DNA of 64,000 bases, taken from JARRKC01 sp963723965. GTDB lineage: Bacteria; Acidobacteriota; UBA6911; RPQK01; JAPXNP01. The notes beneath the pieces are model-generated. The model did no database searches. It had not been told where the DNA came from and worked only from the letters and a program-made list of their open reading frames with translations. Below, piece by piece: positions 8,538-17,298 of this stretch (its first letter is position 1; every line of letters begins with the position of its first letter). The stretch is from assembly GCA_963723965.1 (NCBI GenBank), contig CAVRSV010000008.1:62001-126000 (forward strand). Reading direction: 5' to 3'. The translations under genes and the position numbers were made by a program.

Positions 8538-8930
8538 CTCGTCTTCGTCTTCGCCCCGAAGACGATCCAGGCTGCGGCGTTCCCGTTTGGTGGGACGCCC
8601 GCTTCCCGGTTCCCGTTTGGGAGCGCCCTGTCGCATGATCCGATCGATCGGGTCGAGTCGGGGGCGGGGGGCACTCAAATCTTCGTACATCTCCCGGGCG
8701 CGCGCCTTGGGAACGGGCTTGTCGTAGACCTCCCGGACGATGAGAATGCGCGTCCAGTCACCGAATCGAATCTCCAGCCGGTCTCCCGGCTGGACCGTGC
8801 GATGGGGTTTGGCCGCCTGTCGATCGATGACCACCCGCCCCAGAGTGCAGGCATGGGTCGCCTGGGTGCGGGTCTTGAAGACGCGCGCCACCTGGAGCCA
8901 CTTGTCGAGACGGACGGCCTTGGTATCGAT
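8532..8930 (-). CDS. S4-domain RNA-binding protein (Hsp15-like); start codon unclear
   Basis: An S4 domain of the Hsp15/HslR type, which recycles stalled 50S subunits carrying nascent chains. The family core RLDKWLQVARVFKTRTQA is intact, followed by GRVVIDRQAAKPHRTVQPGD and a basic C-terminal tail (RPTKRERRSLDRLRGED). The first standard start in this frame is GTG at 8891, which would delete RLDKWLQ. The frame is open back to a stop at 8943-8945, with only an ATC at 8928-8930 before the core. So either a rare ATC start, a frameshift after the ATG at 8939-8941, or a truncated protein. The right-hand coordinate is tentative; the left one (stop 8532) is firm. Confidence 0.75.
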   Translation of the reverse strand: MDTKAVRLDKWLQVARVFKTRTQATHACTLGRVVIDRQAAKPHRTVQPGDRLEIRFGDWTRILIVREVYDKPVPKARAREMYEDLSAPRPRLDPIDRIMRQGAPKREPGSGRPTKRERRSLDRLRGEDEDEV

Positions 8931-9101
8931 GGCGGGATCATATCAGAGGCGCCCGGGGGAGTTGCCGGGGGACGGGAGTGAGAAGCTGGAAGCTCGGTGC
9001 AGAGTCGGGAAGGGTTTCGATTTCCGAGGGCGTGTTGCCCAAAGGGCTGCGGCCCCCGATCGGTATGTCCCCACGGGAGTGAGGCCTCGGCAGTCTGATC
9101 T

Positions 9102-9185
9102 CACGCCAAGGCGCCAAGTACGCAACGCCGCAAGGAGATTTTTTGTGGGTGGCGGCCTTGCGTCCTTCTTTGCGCCGTTGCGTGG
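9102..9185. repeat. Imperfect inverted repeat with CGCCAAG-type octamer arms
   Basis: The left arm 9102-9135 reads as 8-bp units (ACGCCAAG, GCGCCAAG, TACGCAAC, GCCGCAAG); the right arm 9156-9185 is an imperfect reverse complement ending TTGCGTGG. The loop is about 20 bp. Its architecture matches the heptamer-armed elements elsewhere in the window. Confidence 0.65.
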
Positions 9186-9230
9186 AACCGACCCGCCGTC
9201 GAGAGGATACTTCCTCGATTCGCCGCCGCC

Positions 9231-9612
9231 TGCATTCCATCTCCGACGCCGCAGGCGTCCTTGGACTGCGGGAGCTTGCTCCCGCTATCGGTTCGCCCGG
9301 AACACCCATGCCGTTTCCTGCCGTCGGCCGTCGGCCAACCCCCGCCGAAGCCCGGGCGCACCTCCGATCGAGGACCCTCCACGGATAGCGGCAGCAAGCT
9401 CCTGCATTCCATCTCCGACGCCGCAGGCGTCCTTGGACTGCGGGAGCTTGCTCCCGCTTTCGGTTCGCCCGGAACACCCATGCCGTTTCCTACCGTCGGC
9501 CGTTGGCCAACCCCCGCCGAAGCCCGGGGAGCACCCGCAAACCGAGGCCTCTCGCACGGAAAGCGGCAGCAAGCTACCGCATTCCAAAGCGGCTTCGCCG
9601 CGGCGCCGGGGC
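9231..9612. repeat. Multi-palindrome repeat array, copy A (172-bp period)
   Basis: The unit starting TGCATTCC at 9231 recurs at 9403; a third, partial copy begins near 9577. Each unit contains several short palindromes: GACGCCGCAGGCGTC, GCGGGAGCTTGCTCCCGC, a GCGGCAGCAAGCT half-site and, in the last copy, GCGGCTTCGCCGC. The same palindromes in the same order form the array at 50862-51424. Confidence 0.85.
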
Positions 9613-9653
9613 AGGTCAATCCCAAAGAGCCTCCGCGAAAACGCGGAACCCCT

Positions 9654-9725
9654 CTCTCCCGCTCTCCCGCCTCCGGCTCTCCCGTCCTCCGGTTCTCCCG
9701 CCCTCCGGTCTCTCCCGCCCTCCGA
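9654..9725. repeat. Pyrimidine-rich 16-bp tandem repeat
   Basis: About four and a half units of a CTCTCCCGCCCTCCGG-type repeat of 15-17 bp, about 70 bp upstream of the CRTAC1 start. The plus strand is nearly all C and T. Confidence 0.75.
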
Positions 9726-9796
9726 GTCCCCTCCATCCCGAAACCCCGGCCCGCGTTTGCCAAGAGGTCGCCGAATCTCCGAGAATGGGGGGGCCC

Positions 9797-11572
9797 ATGA
9801 AGGCTCTTGCCCTTTTGCTGTTGGTCGGGATGCCCGTCTTCGGCGCCGTGCAGGGCGGCACTGGGACGCCGCAGGCGGTCCCCTTGTACGTCGATGTCAC
9901 CGCAGAAGCCGGGATCGACTTCCATCACGTCAGCGGCCCCGTCGATCACAAGGACTACATCTTCGAGACCAAGGGGGGCGGTGTCGGCTTCTTCGATTAC
10001 GACAAGGACGGCTGGCTCGACATCCTGCTGGTGCAGGGATCGACGGTCGAAAGGGCCCTGTCCGGAGAGAAGGCGACCCCGGCGCTCTACCACAACCGGG
10101 GCGACGGGACCTTCGAGGACGTGACCGGGAGGGCGGGGCTGACGGGCGGAGTCTGGGGCATGGGGGTCACCTTCGGCGACTACGATAACGACGGTGATGA
10201 CGACATCTACCTGACCCAGTTGGGGCCCGACCTGCTGTACCGCAACAACGGAGACGGCACCTTCACCGATGTGACCGCAGAAGCGGGGATCCACGCCGAT
10301 GGCTGGAGCACCTCCGCCGCCTTCGGCGACTACGACGGCGACGGTCTCCTCGACCTGTACGTGGCCGGCTATCTCGACTACGGCCCGTCGCACCTGCCGC
10401 CCAGGAACCCGAGCTGCACCTATCTGGGCGTCCCCGTCCTGTGCGGGCCCCGCGGCCTCCAGGGGGCCCGGGACTACCTCTATCGCAATCGGGGCGGGGG
10501 AGTCTTCGAGGAGGTCAGCCGCGCCGTGGGAGCGGAGGACCGCAATCGCTACTTCGGCCTGGGTGTCCTCTGGTCCGACCTCGACGGCGACGGGGATCTC
10601 GATCTGTTCGTCGGCAACGACGCCACGCCGAACTATCTGTTCGAAAACCAGGGCGACGGGACGTTCCAGGAGATCGGCTTCATCAGCGGACTCGCCGTCA
10701 GCGGCGACGGCAACGAACAGGCCAGCATGGGCGTCGATTCCGCCGACTACGACAATGACGGGCGGCTCGACCTGTTCCTGACCCACTTCGCCAACGACTA
10801 CAGCACGCTGTATCACAACGATGGCGGGCTGATGTTCATGGACGTCTCCGGCAGGGCGGGTCTCAAGGACCCGGAATGGAACCTGGTAGCCTGGGGCACC
10901 CGTTTCCTGGACGTCGACAATGACGGCTGGAAGGACATTCTCCACTCCAACGGACATGTCTACCCCTATCTCGCGCACTCGGACAAACCCGAGAAGTTCC
11001 GCCAGCCCTGTTCGCTCTACCAGAACCTCAGAGACGGGACCTTTGCCGATGCCTCCCAGAAGGCGGGACCCGATTTCATGCAGCCCGAGGTGGGGCGCGG
11101 GGTGGCCTTCGGCGACTACGACAACGACGGGGATCTCGACCTGATCATCGCCAACTTGAACGGGAGCCCGCGGTTGCTGCGGGCCGACCGGCGGGACTCG
11201 AATCACTGGATCATGTTTCGGCTGGAAGCCAAGGGTGGCACGAGGGATGCGATCGGGAGCCGTCTTCGGATCGAGTGCTCGGGACTGACACAGATCTGGG
11301 AGATCAAGCGAGCGGTCGGCATCTACTCGGCCAGCGACCCGAGGGCCCATTTCGGTCTGGGGGAGTGTGACGCCGTCGAGCACCTCCAGGTGCGTTGGCC
11401 GGACGGAACCACCCAGGCCTTCGAGAAGGTCCCTGCCGACCGGCACTACCTTCTGCGCCAGGGTGGGGAACTGGAGCCCGAACCGTTCCGGCCGGAGCCG
11501 GAGGGGAAGGCGTCGGACACGGCCTCCGCCAAGAACCCCGAGGAGTCGCCCCGCCCGCGGCGGACGCTATAA
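9797..11572 (+). CDS. Exported CRTAC1-family protein (FG-GAP/VCBS repeats with ASPIC/UnbV domain)
   Basis: 591 residues. The ATG at 9797 opens a signal peptide (MKALALLLLVGMPVFGAV); the frame continues upstream through the tandem repeat but without a plausible start. At least five calcium-binding FG-GAP loops are visible: FGDYDNDGDDDIYL, FGDYDGDGLLDLYV, WSDLDGDGDLDLFV, SADYDNDGRLDLFL and FGDYDNDGDLDLII, consistent with a seven-blade integrin-like propeller. The last 100 or so residues (FRLEAKGGTRDAIGSRLRI, VRWPDGTTQAFEKVPA) form the ASPIC/UnbV domain. Its stop overlaps the start of the TPR gene (TAATG). A role in extracellular binding or assembly is inferred; the ligand is unknown. Confidence 0.9.
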   Translation: MKALALLLLVGMPVFGAVQGGTGTPQAVPLYVDVTAEAGIDFHHVSGPVDHKDYIFETKGGGVGFFDYDKDGWLDILLVQGSTVERALSGEKATPALYHNRGDGTFEDVTGRAGLTGGVWGMGVTFGDYDNDGDDDIYLTQLGPDLLYRNNGDGTFTDVTAEAGIHADGWSTSAAFGDYDGDGLLDLYVAGYLDYGPSHLPPRNPSCTYLGVPVLCGPRGLQGARDYLYRNRGGGVFEEVSRAVGAEDRNRYFGLGVLWSDLDGDGDLDLFVGNDATPNYLFENQGDGTFQEIGFISGLAVSGDGNEQASMGVDSADYDNDGRLDLFLTHFANDYSTLYHNDGGLMFMDVSGRAGLKDPEWNLVAWGTRFLDVDNDGWKDILHSNGHVYPYLAHSDKPEKFRQPCSLYQNLRDGTFADASQKAGPDFMQPEVGRGVAFGDYDNDGDLDLIIANLNGSPRLLRADRRDSNHWIMFRLEAKGGTRDAIGSRLRIECSGLTQIWEIKRAVGIYSASDPRAHFGLGECDAVEHLQVRWPDGTTQAFEKVPADRHYLLRQGGELEPEPFRPEPEGKASDTASAKNPEESPRPRRTL

Positions 11573-12966
11573 TGACCGGGATGAATCGGCTTGCGGTTCT
11601 TCTTGTGCCGATCCTGCTGTCCGGCAGCCTGCTCCGAGCCCAGGCCGGAGATCCGATGCAGCAGGGCGTGGAGGAATTGCGGTCCGGCCGCTATCCGGCA
11701 GCGCTGGCGCTTTTCAACCAGGCCAAGCAGCAGCGGCCCGGTGATGGCTTTCCCTATTTCTTCGCCGGCATCGCTCTGGCACAGTCAGGCCAGCCGCTGC
11801 AGGCGCAGTCCGAGCTGGAGAAAGCAGTCGAGCTGGCTCCGGGTCAGCCCCAGATCGCACTGGGCTGTGCGGACGTGCAGCTGAAGAACGGGTATCTGAT
11901 CAAGGCGCGCGAGACCCTGGCGACTCTCAACCGGCCGGAGCTGCTGGAGTCGCTTCCCGCCGACCAGCTCTGGGCCGTCTCCGACCTTTCCTTTCGGGCT
12001 GAGAGTCCCGATGAGGCGCTGGCCGCTCTTCTCGAGTACCGCAAGCAGCGGGCAGACGACGAGCGCATTCCCTTCCGGATGGGCCAGATCCACCTGGCCC
12101 AGAACCGCCTCGATGAGGCTCTCGACGATTTCGAGCGGGCGCTGTCGGAAACCGACCGGAAGGCCGCCGCGAACTACGGGATCGGTCTGGTCCGGTTCCA
12201 GCAGGGAGAGCTGACGAAGGCCAGGGCAGCGCTGGAAGTGGCTGTCCGACTCGAGCCGGACAACCCGGAGTACGATCTGCTGCTGGCCTCGGTGCTCCTC
12301 GGACTGGATCAACCGGCCGGTGCGGTCGAACTGCTCGCCCGCGTCGAAGCCGCCGGGACTCAACTTCCCAAAGTCTATGCCGCCATGCTTCGGGCGTATG
12401 GGCGACTGCGCCAGGCGGACAAGGTGCAGGAGTACCGTCGGAAGATGGAAGCGCTGCACGCAGACGGCCCCGGCTCCAAGGACCTGGTGCAGAAGGTGGC
12501 GAACCTGCTGGGGGAAGGGCAGAGGGCCTTGAAGTCGGGCAATCTGGGAGAGGCCCAGACGCTGTTCGAACAGGCGCTGTCGCTCGATGCCTCGAACGTC
12601 CTGGCCCACAGCTACCTGGCCGGCATCTTCGTCTCGCGAAAGAACTGGGCCTTGGCCGACGAACATCTTCGTGCTCTGGAGGCGACCGACGGCGACGCCT
12701 TCGAGACCCGTTACCTGCGCGCCACCTACTACTACTCCAGGGGAGAACTGGCCGAAGCCCGAGAAGCCGCGCTGTCCGCCCGGGCGCTGCAGCCGGGCTT
12801 CCCCGAACTCCGCAACCTGCTCGGCAACATCTACTACGCGCTGGGCCAGTACCAGCAGGCGGCCGACGAATACCGCACGGCCATGAACCTCGACCCGAAG
12901 CGTCCGGAATTCAAGCTCAACTATGAGACTGCGGCAGCCCGGCTGAAAGGGGTCGAACCCCGGTAG
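11572..12966 (+). CDS. Exported tetratricopeptide-repeat protein, coupled to CRTAC1 gene
   Basis: 464 residues. The ATG at 11572 overlaps the preceding TAA; an in-frame ATG at 11581 is an alternative, and either gives a signal peptide ending LLRAQAG. About ten TPR units follow, such as GVEELRSGRYPAALALFNQA, LDEALDDFERALSE and LRNLLGNIYYALGQYQQAA. It resembles the TPR protein at 7127 in length and in its final unit. Translational coupling suggests that it and the CRTAC1 protein are made together, perhaps as partners outside the inner membrane. The strong hairpin at 13084 ends the unit. Confidence 0.88.
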   Translation: MTGMNRLAVLLVPILLSGSLLRAQAGDPMQQGVEELRSGRYPAALALFNQAKQQRPGDGFPYFFAGIALAQSGQPLQAQSELEKAVELAPGQPQIALGCADVQLKNGYLIKARETLATLNRPELLESLPADQLWAVSDLSFRAESPDEALAALLEYRKQRADDERIPFRMGQIHLAQNRLDEALDDFERALSETDRKAAANYGIGLVRFQQGELTKARAALEVAVRLEPDNPEYDLLLASVLLGLDQPAGAVELLARVEAAGTQLPKVYAAMLRAYGRLRQADKVQEYRRKMEALHADGPGSKDLVQKVANLLGEGQRALKSGNLGEAQTLFEQALSLDASNVLAHSYLAGIFVSRKNWALADEHLRALEATDGDAFETRYLRATYYYSRGELAEAREAALSARALQPGFPELRNLLGNIYYALGQYQQAADEYRTAMNLDPKRPEFKLNYETAAARLKGVEPR

Positions 12967-13083
12967 GCGGATGGCCGGGCCGAGCGTCCAAACCGGCGGA
13001 CCTCCGCTCGCGAAGCCGACTGACCGGTGCCCGGTGACGCAATGGCCCGTGCCGCGTCGGCGATCACCTTCGTGAGGCCCAAT

Positions 13084-13119
13084 AAAAAGGGGGTGCCGGT
13101 CCGACCGGCACCCCTTTTT
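13084..13119. terminator. Bidirectional rho-independent terminator
   Basis: An 11-bp GC stem, GGGGTGCCGGT paired with ACCGGCACCCC, with a three-base loop (CCG), flanked by AAAAA on the left and TTTTT on the right. It lies between the convergent TPR gene (ends 12966) and TonB-receptor gene (ends 13186) and can serve both strands. Confidence 0.9.
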
Positions 13120-13185
13120 GGGTTGCTCCCTCAACGAGGAGGCGAAAAGCCCGGCAGGCTTCGCGGCTCCCGAGCCCGCACTCGA

Positions 13186-16100
13186 CTAAAAGTCGTAGCG
13201 AAGGCCGAATTGCATCACTCGAGGTGCTCCCTGGATCTCGTTGATGTTCCCGAAATCCGGCGCCGGAACCCCTGTTTGCACGTCCGGGGACGTTCCCCAG
13301 GCAGTCCGTGAAAGCGTCGGGGCACCCAGATGCTGGGTGTTGGTCGCGTTGAAGACCTCCCAGCGGAAGGTGATGCTGTGGTTCTCGTTATACGGCATGG
13401 TGAACTTCTTGTGCAGTCCGAAATCGAAGCTCACATAGCCGTCCAGGTTGAACACGTTGCGGTCGCCGGTCTCACCCGCCTTGTCTTCCCGGAAGCTGTT
13501 GTAGGCATACTGCGGATCCGCCCAGAAGTTCGGGTTGTCCCCACTCTTGTGCGGATCGACGTTGGGATCACGAACGCGGGACGCAAAGCTCTGGACGTTC
13601 CAGTTGGTGGCCCAGACGCTGCCCTCGAAGGGGCTCTCCATGGGCAGACCCGAGTTCCAGCGGAAGATCCCGTTGAAGGACCAGCCGCCCAGGATCGCGT
13701 CGGCCACTCCCGGCATATCGGCCGCGTATGAGCGACCTTTGCCGAAGGGAAGGTTCCAGAGCCAGTTGGCGTTGAAGATGTGCCGCGTGTCGAAATCCGA
13801 AACCGAGTACATGTCCTGGGGCCGGAGCGAATTGAGGAACATGCTGGCGGTCGAATAATCGGCCGAGCTCTGAAGACCGGAAGCGTTGTCCATGGACTTG
13901 CTCCAGGTGTAGTTCAGATCGAAGCTCAGCGAGTCCTTGAAACGCTGGCGGACCGTGATGGCCAGGGCATGGTAGTCGGACTGTGCCAGAGTGCTCCAGG
14001 CCACCAGCGCCCCGTACTGAGGCTGGTAGAACATGCTGGGATAGATGCCCTCGTAGTCGAGCGCATCCTGGAGGAAGGTGTAGTCCGGGCTGTCATAGCC
14101 ATCGTGAGAGACGAAGGCGAAGGCATTCTGGGTCGCCGTCATGTTCGGATCCCAGGCCAGCCACCAGTTCGTCGGCAGATCGGGGAACAGGTTCTCGAAG
14201 AAGGGAATCATGGGAACCTGATCGATGGGAGTGTTGTCCTGCCGATACTGCCAGAGCTGCGCCGCTGCCGTGTACCAGTCGATACCGGACTGGGGATCGA
14301 CCAGGTTGTTCGGCTGCATGACGTCGCGCTGGGCCAGAAGATCGCGGGCCTTGCGCCCGATGTACGAGGCCTCCATGTAGATCCCGCCCGGCAGCTCGCG
14401 TCCGAACGTGAGGTTCCAGTTGTAGTTGACCGGCGTGGTGAGCGTGGCGTCGAGGGACGACTCGATCCGGCGGTCCCCGTCTGCCGCCTGGCTCAACGGG
14501 AACGAGATGTTATCAGCCACGTTCATGTACTCGAGATCTCGAATGTCCTGGTCGAAGCCGGTGAACAGAGGACCCGGATCGGTCGTGGCATTGAAGGTGT
14601 TGGCGGCAATCGAATCGGAGAGGACGAACCCGAGCGTCGAACTCAGATCCCAGGAGACCGCCAATGCGCTTCCAACCCGGTCATACATCATCGAGAAGCC
14701 GCCGCGAATGACCGACTGCTGCGGATCTCCGAAGATGGCGTGCAGGAAACCATCCTCCACGTGGGGAGAATAGGCGAAGGAAATGCGCGGGGAAAAGTTG
14801 TTCCAGTCCGTCTTGTAGTAGCCGGGCTTGCCGTACTTCGGACCGGCCAGGTCGACCGAAAGGTCCCCGTTGTACGGGACGCCGCGCGCCATGCCTTCCT
14901 TGCGGAGGTTGAAGTAATCCCCCAGCGGGATCGAGGGAGCGACTTCGAAGCCGCTCGTCTCTTCGACCGGGGTCGCGACGCTCCAGCGGACCCCCAGATT
15001 GAGGGTCAGATTGTCGGTCGTCTGCCAGGTGTCTTCGAAGTAGAGCTCGTACTCGTTCGAGGCAAATTGCCGGAAGGTGGGAGTCCCGCTCTGCTCGAGG
15101 TTGCCGGAAAGGTCATAGGTGCCGTTGGCGTTGTACTGTGTGTAGCGGCCCAGCAGCGCGGTCAGGCCGTTGCGGACCACATCGCGGAGGCCACCCTCGA
15201 GGTCGTCGATGACATCCATCGCATCGCCGGAACTGGCGTAGAACGAGGGGTTCATCGTCGCGAAGTCGAAAGCCGTTCCGTAACTGGTCCGGTCGTTGTT
15301 GACGAACCGGATGTTGGTCCCGAATTGGAGAGTGTGATCTCCCTTGACCCACGACGTGTCGTTGGTGAAGTTGTGCACCGGAGTGGTGCGGGACAGCGTA
15401 TCGACGCCCCCGTTCGGATCGTAGACGAAACGGAAGGTCATGAAATTCGCATTCGAGTCCCCCTGATCGGTAAGGGCCTGTCGGGTGAGGCCGTACCGGA
15501 AGTTGTTGATCAGGGTCGGGCGAATGTTCCACGTATGGCCCGCCATGACGCCGAAGGGGTGGCTCCAGTAGGTGCGCTCCAGCGTATCCGGCCAGTATTT
15601 GGACAGGGTCTCATGATCCCACTGGTAGTTGGCACGGAGCATGATCGACTGGTTGTCGCTCGGCACCAGGTCAACGCGGGTCGTGAAGGTGTTCCAGTCC
15701 AGGGGGGCCGGCGCGTTGAAGCGAAAGCCGGAGGTATTCAGGAGATCGCCGTTTCCGGAGTCATTGGCGGGATAGCGACCCGCCGCCGCACCCAGAACGG
15801 CCGTAGCGATGGGATTCACTCCGTCGATATCCGGGAAGAGCGATGCGATCTCGTCAGGGCCGATCTCGGCCGGCTGATGTGCGCTGTTGCGGTACCGCAG
15901 GATGCCGTCGCCCATGTGGGCCAGGGGCACAATATTCAGCTGAGTCTGCCCTTTGCGGTCCTTCCGGCCCTCGTAGTTGAAGAAGAAGAACGCCTTCTCC
16001 TTGACCAGCGGTCCACCGATGGACCCGCCGTAGAGGTTCCGGATCAGCTTGGGTCGCTCGAGGCCGATGCGGTTGTTGAAGAAATCATTGGCCGCCGTGG

Positions 16101-16890
16101 CCGTGTTGCGGTGGTACTCGTAGAGGCTGCCGTGGAATTCATTGGTGCCGCTCTTCGTGACCAGGGACACCTGGGCGCCGGATGACCGGCCCTGGGATGC
16201 CGTGGGGCTCGAAGTCGTCACGCGGAACTCCTGAACCGAATCGGGAGTGACGCGCAGGACCGATTTGAAGGCGACGTCGTCGGCCGTCTCGTTGCCGTAG
16301 GTGGCGCCTGTCTGCTGTTCGTTCACGTCGATGCCGTCGAGGGTGAGGTTCTGCTGATCGGAGCGGGCGCCCGCGACGTAACCGTTGCGTGTGACCCCCG
16401 GCTGAGCGCTGAGCAACTGGTAGACATTGCGCTCGTTCAGGGGCAGTTCTTCGATCTGTTGCGTGTTGAACGCATTGCCGATCGAACCGTCGATTTCATT
16501 CTTCAGCTTTTGGGTCGTGCTGGCGACGGTGATGATCTCGGAGACCTGTCCCAGATCGAGTTGGAGGTCGAGATTGACCGGCGTGTCCACGAGCAAACGA
16601 AGGTCATTCTGCTCCAGCGTCTTGAAGCCGGGCATCTCGCAACGCACTGAATAGGTGCCCGGAGGAAGGAGCAGAAAGCGAAAGCGACCTTCGCTGTCGG
16701 TGATCGCCGACCGCTGGTTCTGCGTTCCCTGATTGGTCAGGGTCACGTCGGCACCCGGGACCACCGCACCCTGCGGATCGCGGAGGACACCGCTCAACTC
16801 GGAGGTCTGCCCGAAGACGGGGGCTGCGGTCAGAATCAAAACCAGCAGGACTCCCCATAATAGAAGATGGACTCTGTTTGAAGGATGCAT
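13186..16890 (-). CDS. TonB-dependent receptor with carboxypeptidase-regulatory-like N-terminus (Oar-like)
   Basis: 1234 residues, outer membrane. The ATG at 16890 has GGGGAG seven bases upstream; a GTG at 16905 is less likely. A signal peptide ends near APVFGQ, then comes a carboxypeptidase-regulatory-like beta domain (about 28-110: GVLRDPQGAVVPGADVTLTN, EGRFRFLLLPPGTYSV), a plug (LPLNERNVYQLLSAQPGV, NLTLDGIDVNEQ) and a long 22-stranded-type barrel with many aromatic turns, ending in GLRYDF with the terminal Phe expected of outer-membrane barrels. These large receptors are expanded in Acidobacteriota and are thought to import oligosaccharides or other large ligands. No TonB box could be defined. 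No partner lipoprotein (SusD) is adjacent. Confidence 0.93.
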   Translation of the reverse strand: MHPSNRVHLLLWGVLLVLILTAAPVFGQTSELSGVLRDPQGAVVPGADVTLTNQGTQNQRSAITDSEGRFRFLLLPPGTYSVRCEMPGFKTLEQNDLRLLVDTPVNLDLQLDLGQVSEIITVASTTQKLKNEIDGSIGNAFNTQQIEELPLNERNVYQLLSAQPGVTRNGYVAGARSDQQNLTLDGIDVNEQQTGATYGNETADDVAFKSVLRVTPDSVQEFRVTTSSPTASQGRSSGAQVSLVTKSGTNEFHGSLYEYHRNTATAANDFFNNRIGLERPKLIRNLYGGSIGGPLVKEKAFFFFNYEGRKDRKGQTQLNIVPLAHMGDGILRYRNSAHQPAEIGPDEIASLFPDIDGVNPIATAVLGAAAGRYPANDSGNGDLLNTSGFRFNAPAPLDWNTFTTRVDLVPSDNQSIMLRANYQWDHETLSKYWPDTLERTYWSHPFGVMAGHTWNIRPTLINNFRYGLTRQALTDQGDSNANFMTFRFVYDPNGGVDTLSRTTPVHNFTNDTSWVKGDHTLQFGTNIRFVNNDRTSYGTAFDFATMNPSFYASSGDAMDVIDDLEGGLRDVVRNGLTALLGRYTQYNANGTYDLSGNLEQSGTPTFRQFASNEYELYFEDTWQTTDNLTLNLGVRWSVATPVEETSGFEVAPSIPLGDYFNLRKEGMARGVPYNGDLSVDLAGPKYGKPGYYKTDWNNFSPRISFAYSPHVEDGFLHAIFGDPQQSVIRGGFSMMYDRVGSALAVSWDLSSTLGFVLSDSIAANTFNATTDPGPLFTGFDQDIRDLEYMNVADNISFPLSQAADGDRRIESSLDATLTTPVNYNWNLTFGRELPGGIYMEASYIGRKARDLLAQRDVMQPNNLVDPQSGIDWYTAAAQLWQYRQDNTPIDQVPMIPFFENLFPDLPTNWWLAWDPNMTATQNAFAFVSHDGYDSPDYTFLQDALDYEGIYPSMFYQPQYGALVAWSTLAQSDYHALAITVRQRFKDSLSFDLNYTWSKSMDNASGLQSSADYSTASMFLNSLRPQDMYSVSDFDTRHIFNANWLWNLPFGKGRSYAADMPGVADAILGGWSFNGIFRWNSGLPMESPFEGSVWATNWNVQSFASRVRDPNVDPHKSGDNPNFWADPQYAYNSFREDKAGETGDRNVFNLDGYVSFDFGLHKKFTMPYNENHSITFRWEVFNATNTQHLGAPTLSRTAWGTSPDVQTGVPAPDFGNINEIQGAPRVMQFGLRYDF

Positions 16891-17298
16891 AATCACACTC
16901 CCCACTCCCGAATGTGACAGACTCCCGACCGAAGCGGCTCGTCACACCAAGACCGTTCCAGCCGGATCAACTTTTAGGAACCGAAACCAGAACCCCTCAT
17001 CCCTAAGGGATTCCCCCAGAAGGGACTCAGGATATCCCCTGTCACCGACATTCGCAATTCCAGTGCCATAAAAATGTCCGATTTTCTACACTGTTATTCT
17101 TTTCAGGGCTTTAAACCGGGTCTTTGGCGGAGGCGCGGCCGCAGCCGCCGGGCCCGGATTCAAAATTGCGAATCGCGACATCCAATTCTCTGGATCGCCG
17201 TGCATTTGATCTTCCAGCTGGTATACTCTGGGGACCGCCGGGTGTGGCACGACTCGTGGACATCGGATCTTCAAGGAGAGCCCGGCCGGCTGAAGGCC
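16891..17298. other. 408-bp divergent intergenic region
   Basis: No coding frame is supported. It separates the TonB receptor (leftward) from the GWxTD gene (rightward), so both promoters should lie here. The stretch around 17065-17120 is unusually AT-rich for the window. An extended -10 candidate for the rightward gene is at 17219-17227. Confidence 0.6.
17219..17227 (+). promoter_or_regulatory. Extended -10 promoter candidate for the GWxTD gene
   Basis: TGGTATACT: a TG dinucleotide one base before a five-of-six TATAAT match, 72 bp upstream of the chosen start. No good -35 is found at 17 bp, which extended -10 promoters can do without. Confidence 0.35.

Larger units (their letters stand above)
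8943..9796. other. 854-bp intergenic region filled with repeats, no gene seen
   Basis: Between the divergent S4 and CRTAC1 genes I find no credible coding frame. It holds, in order, an octamer-armed inverted repeat (9102-9185), two and a part copies of a 172-bp multi-palindrome unit (9231-9612) and a pyrimidine-rich 16-bp tandem (9654-9725). Open frames through it, on both strands, follow the repeat periods and look like artefacts. Confidence 0.75.

Noticed and set aside
9231..9612. CRISPR array at the multi-palindrome repeats
   Set aside because: Repeats are long (172 bp), contain several palindromes, lack short unique spacers, and no cas genes are in the window.
9101..11446. Minus-strand open frame of 781 codons over the CRTAC1 gene and the repeats
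   Set aside because: It is antisense to the FG-GAP repeats and continues through palindromic arrays. No credible domain.
13780..16185. Plus-strand open frame of 801 codons opposite the TonB receptor
   Set aside because: Antisense shadow of a strongly supported receptor gene; no recognisable protein features.
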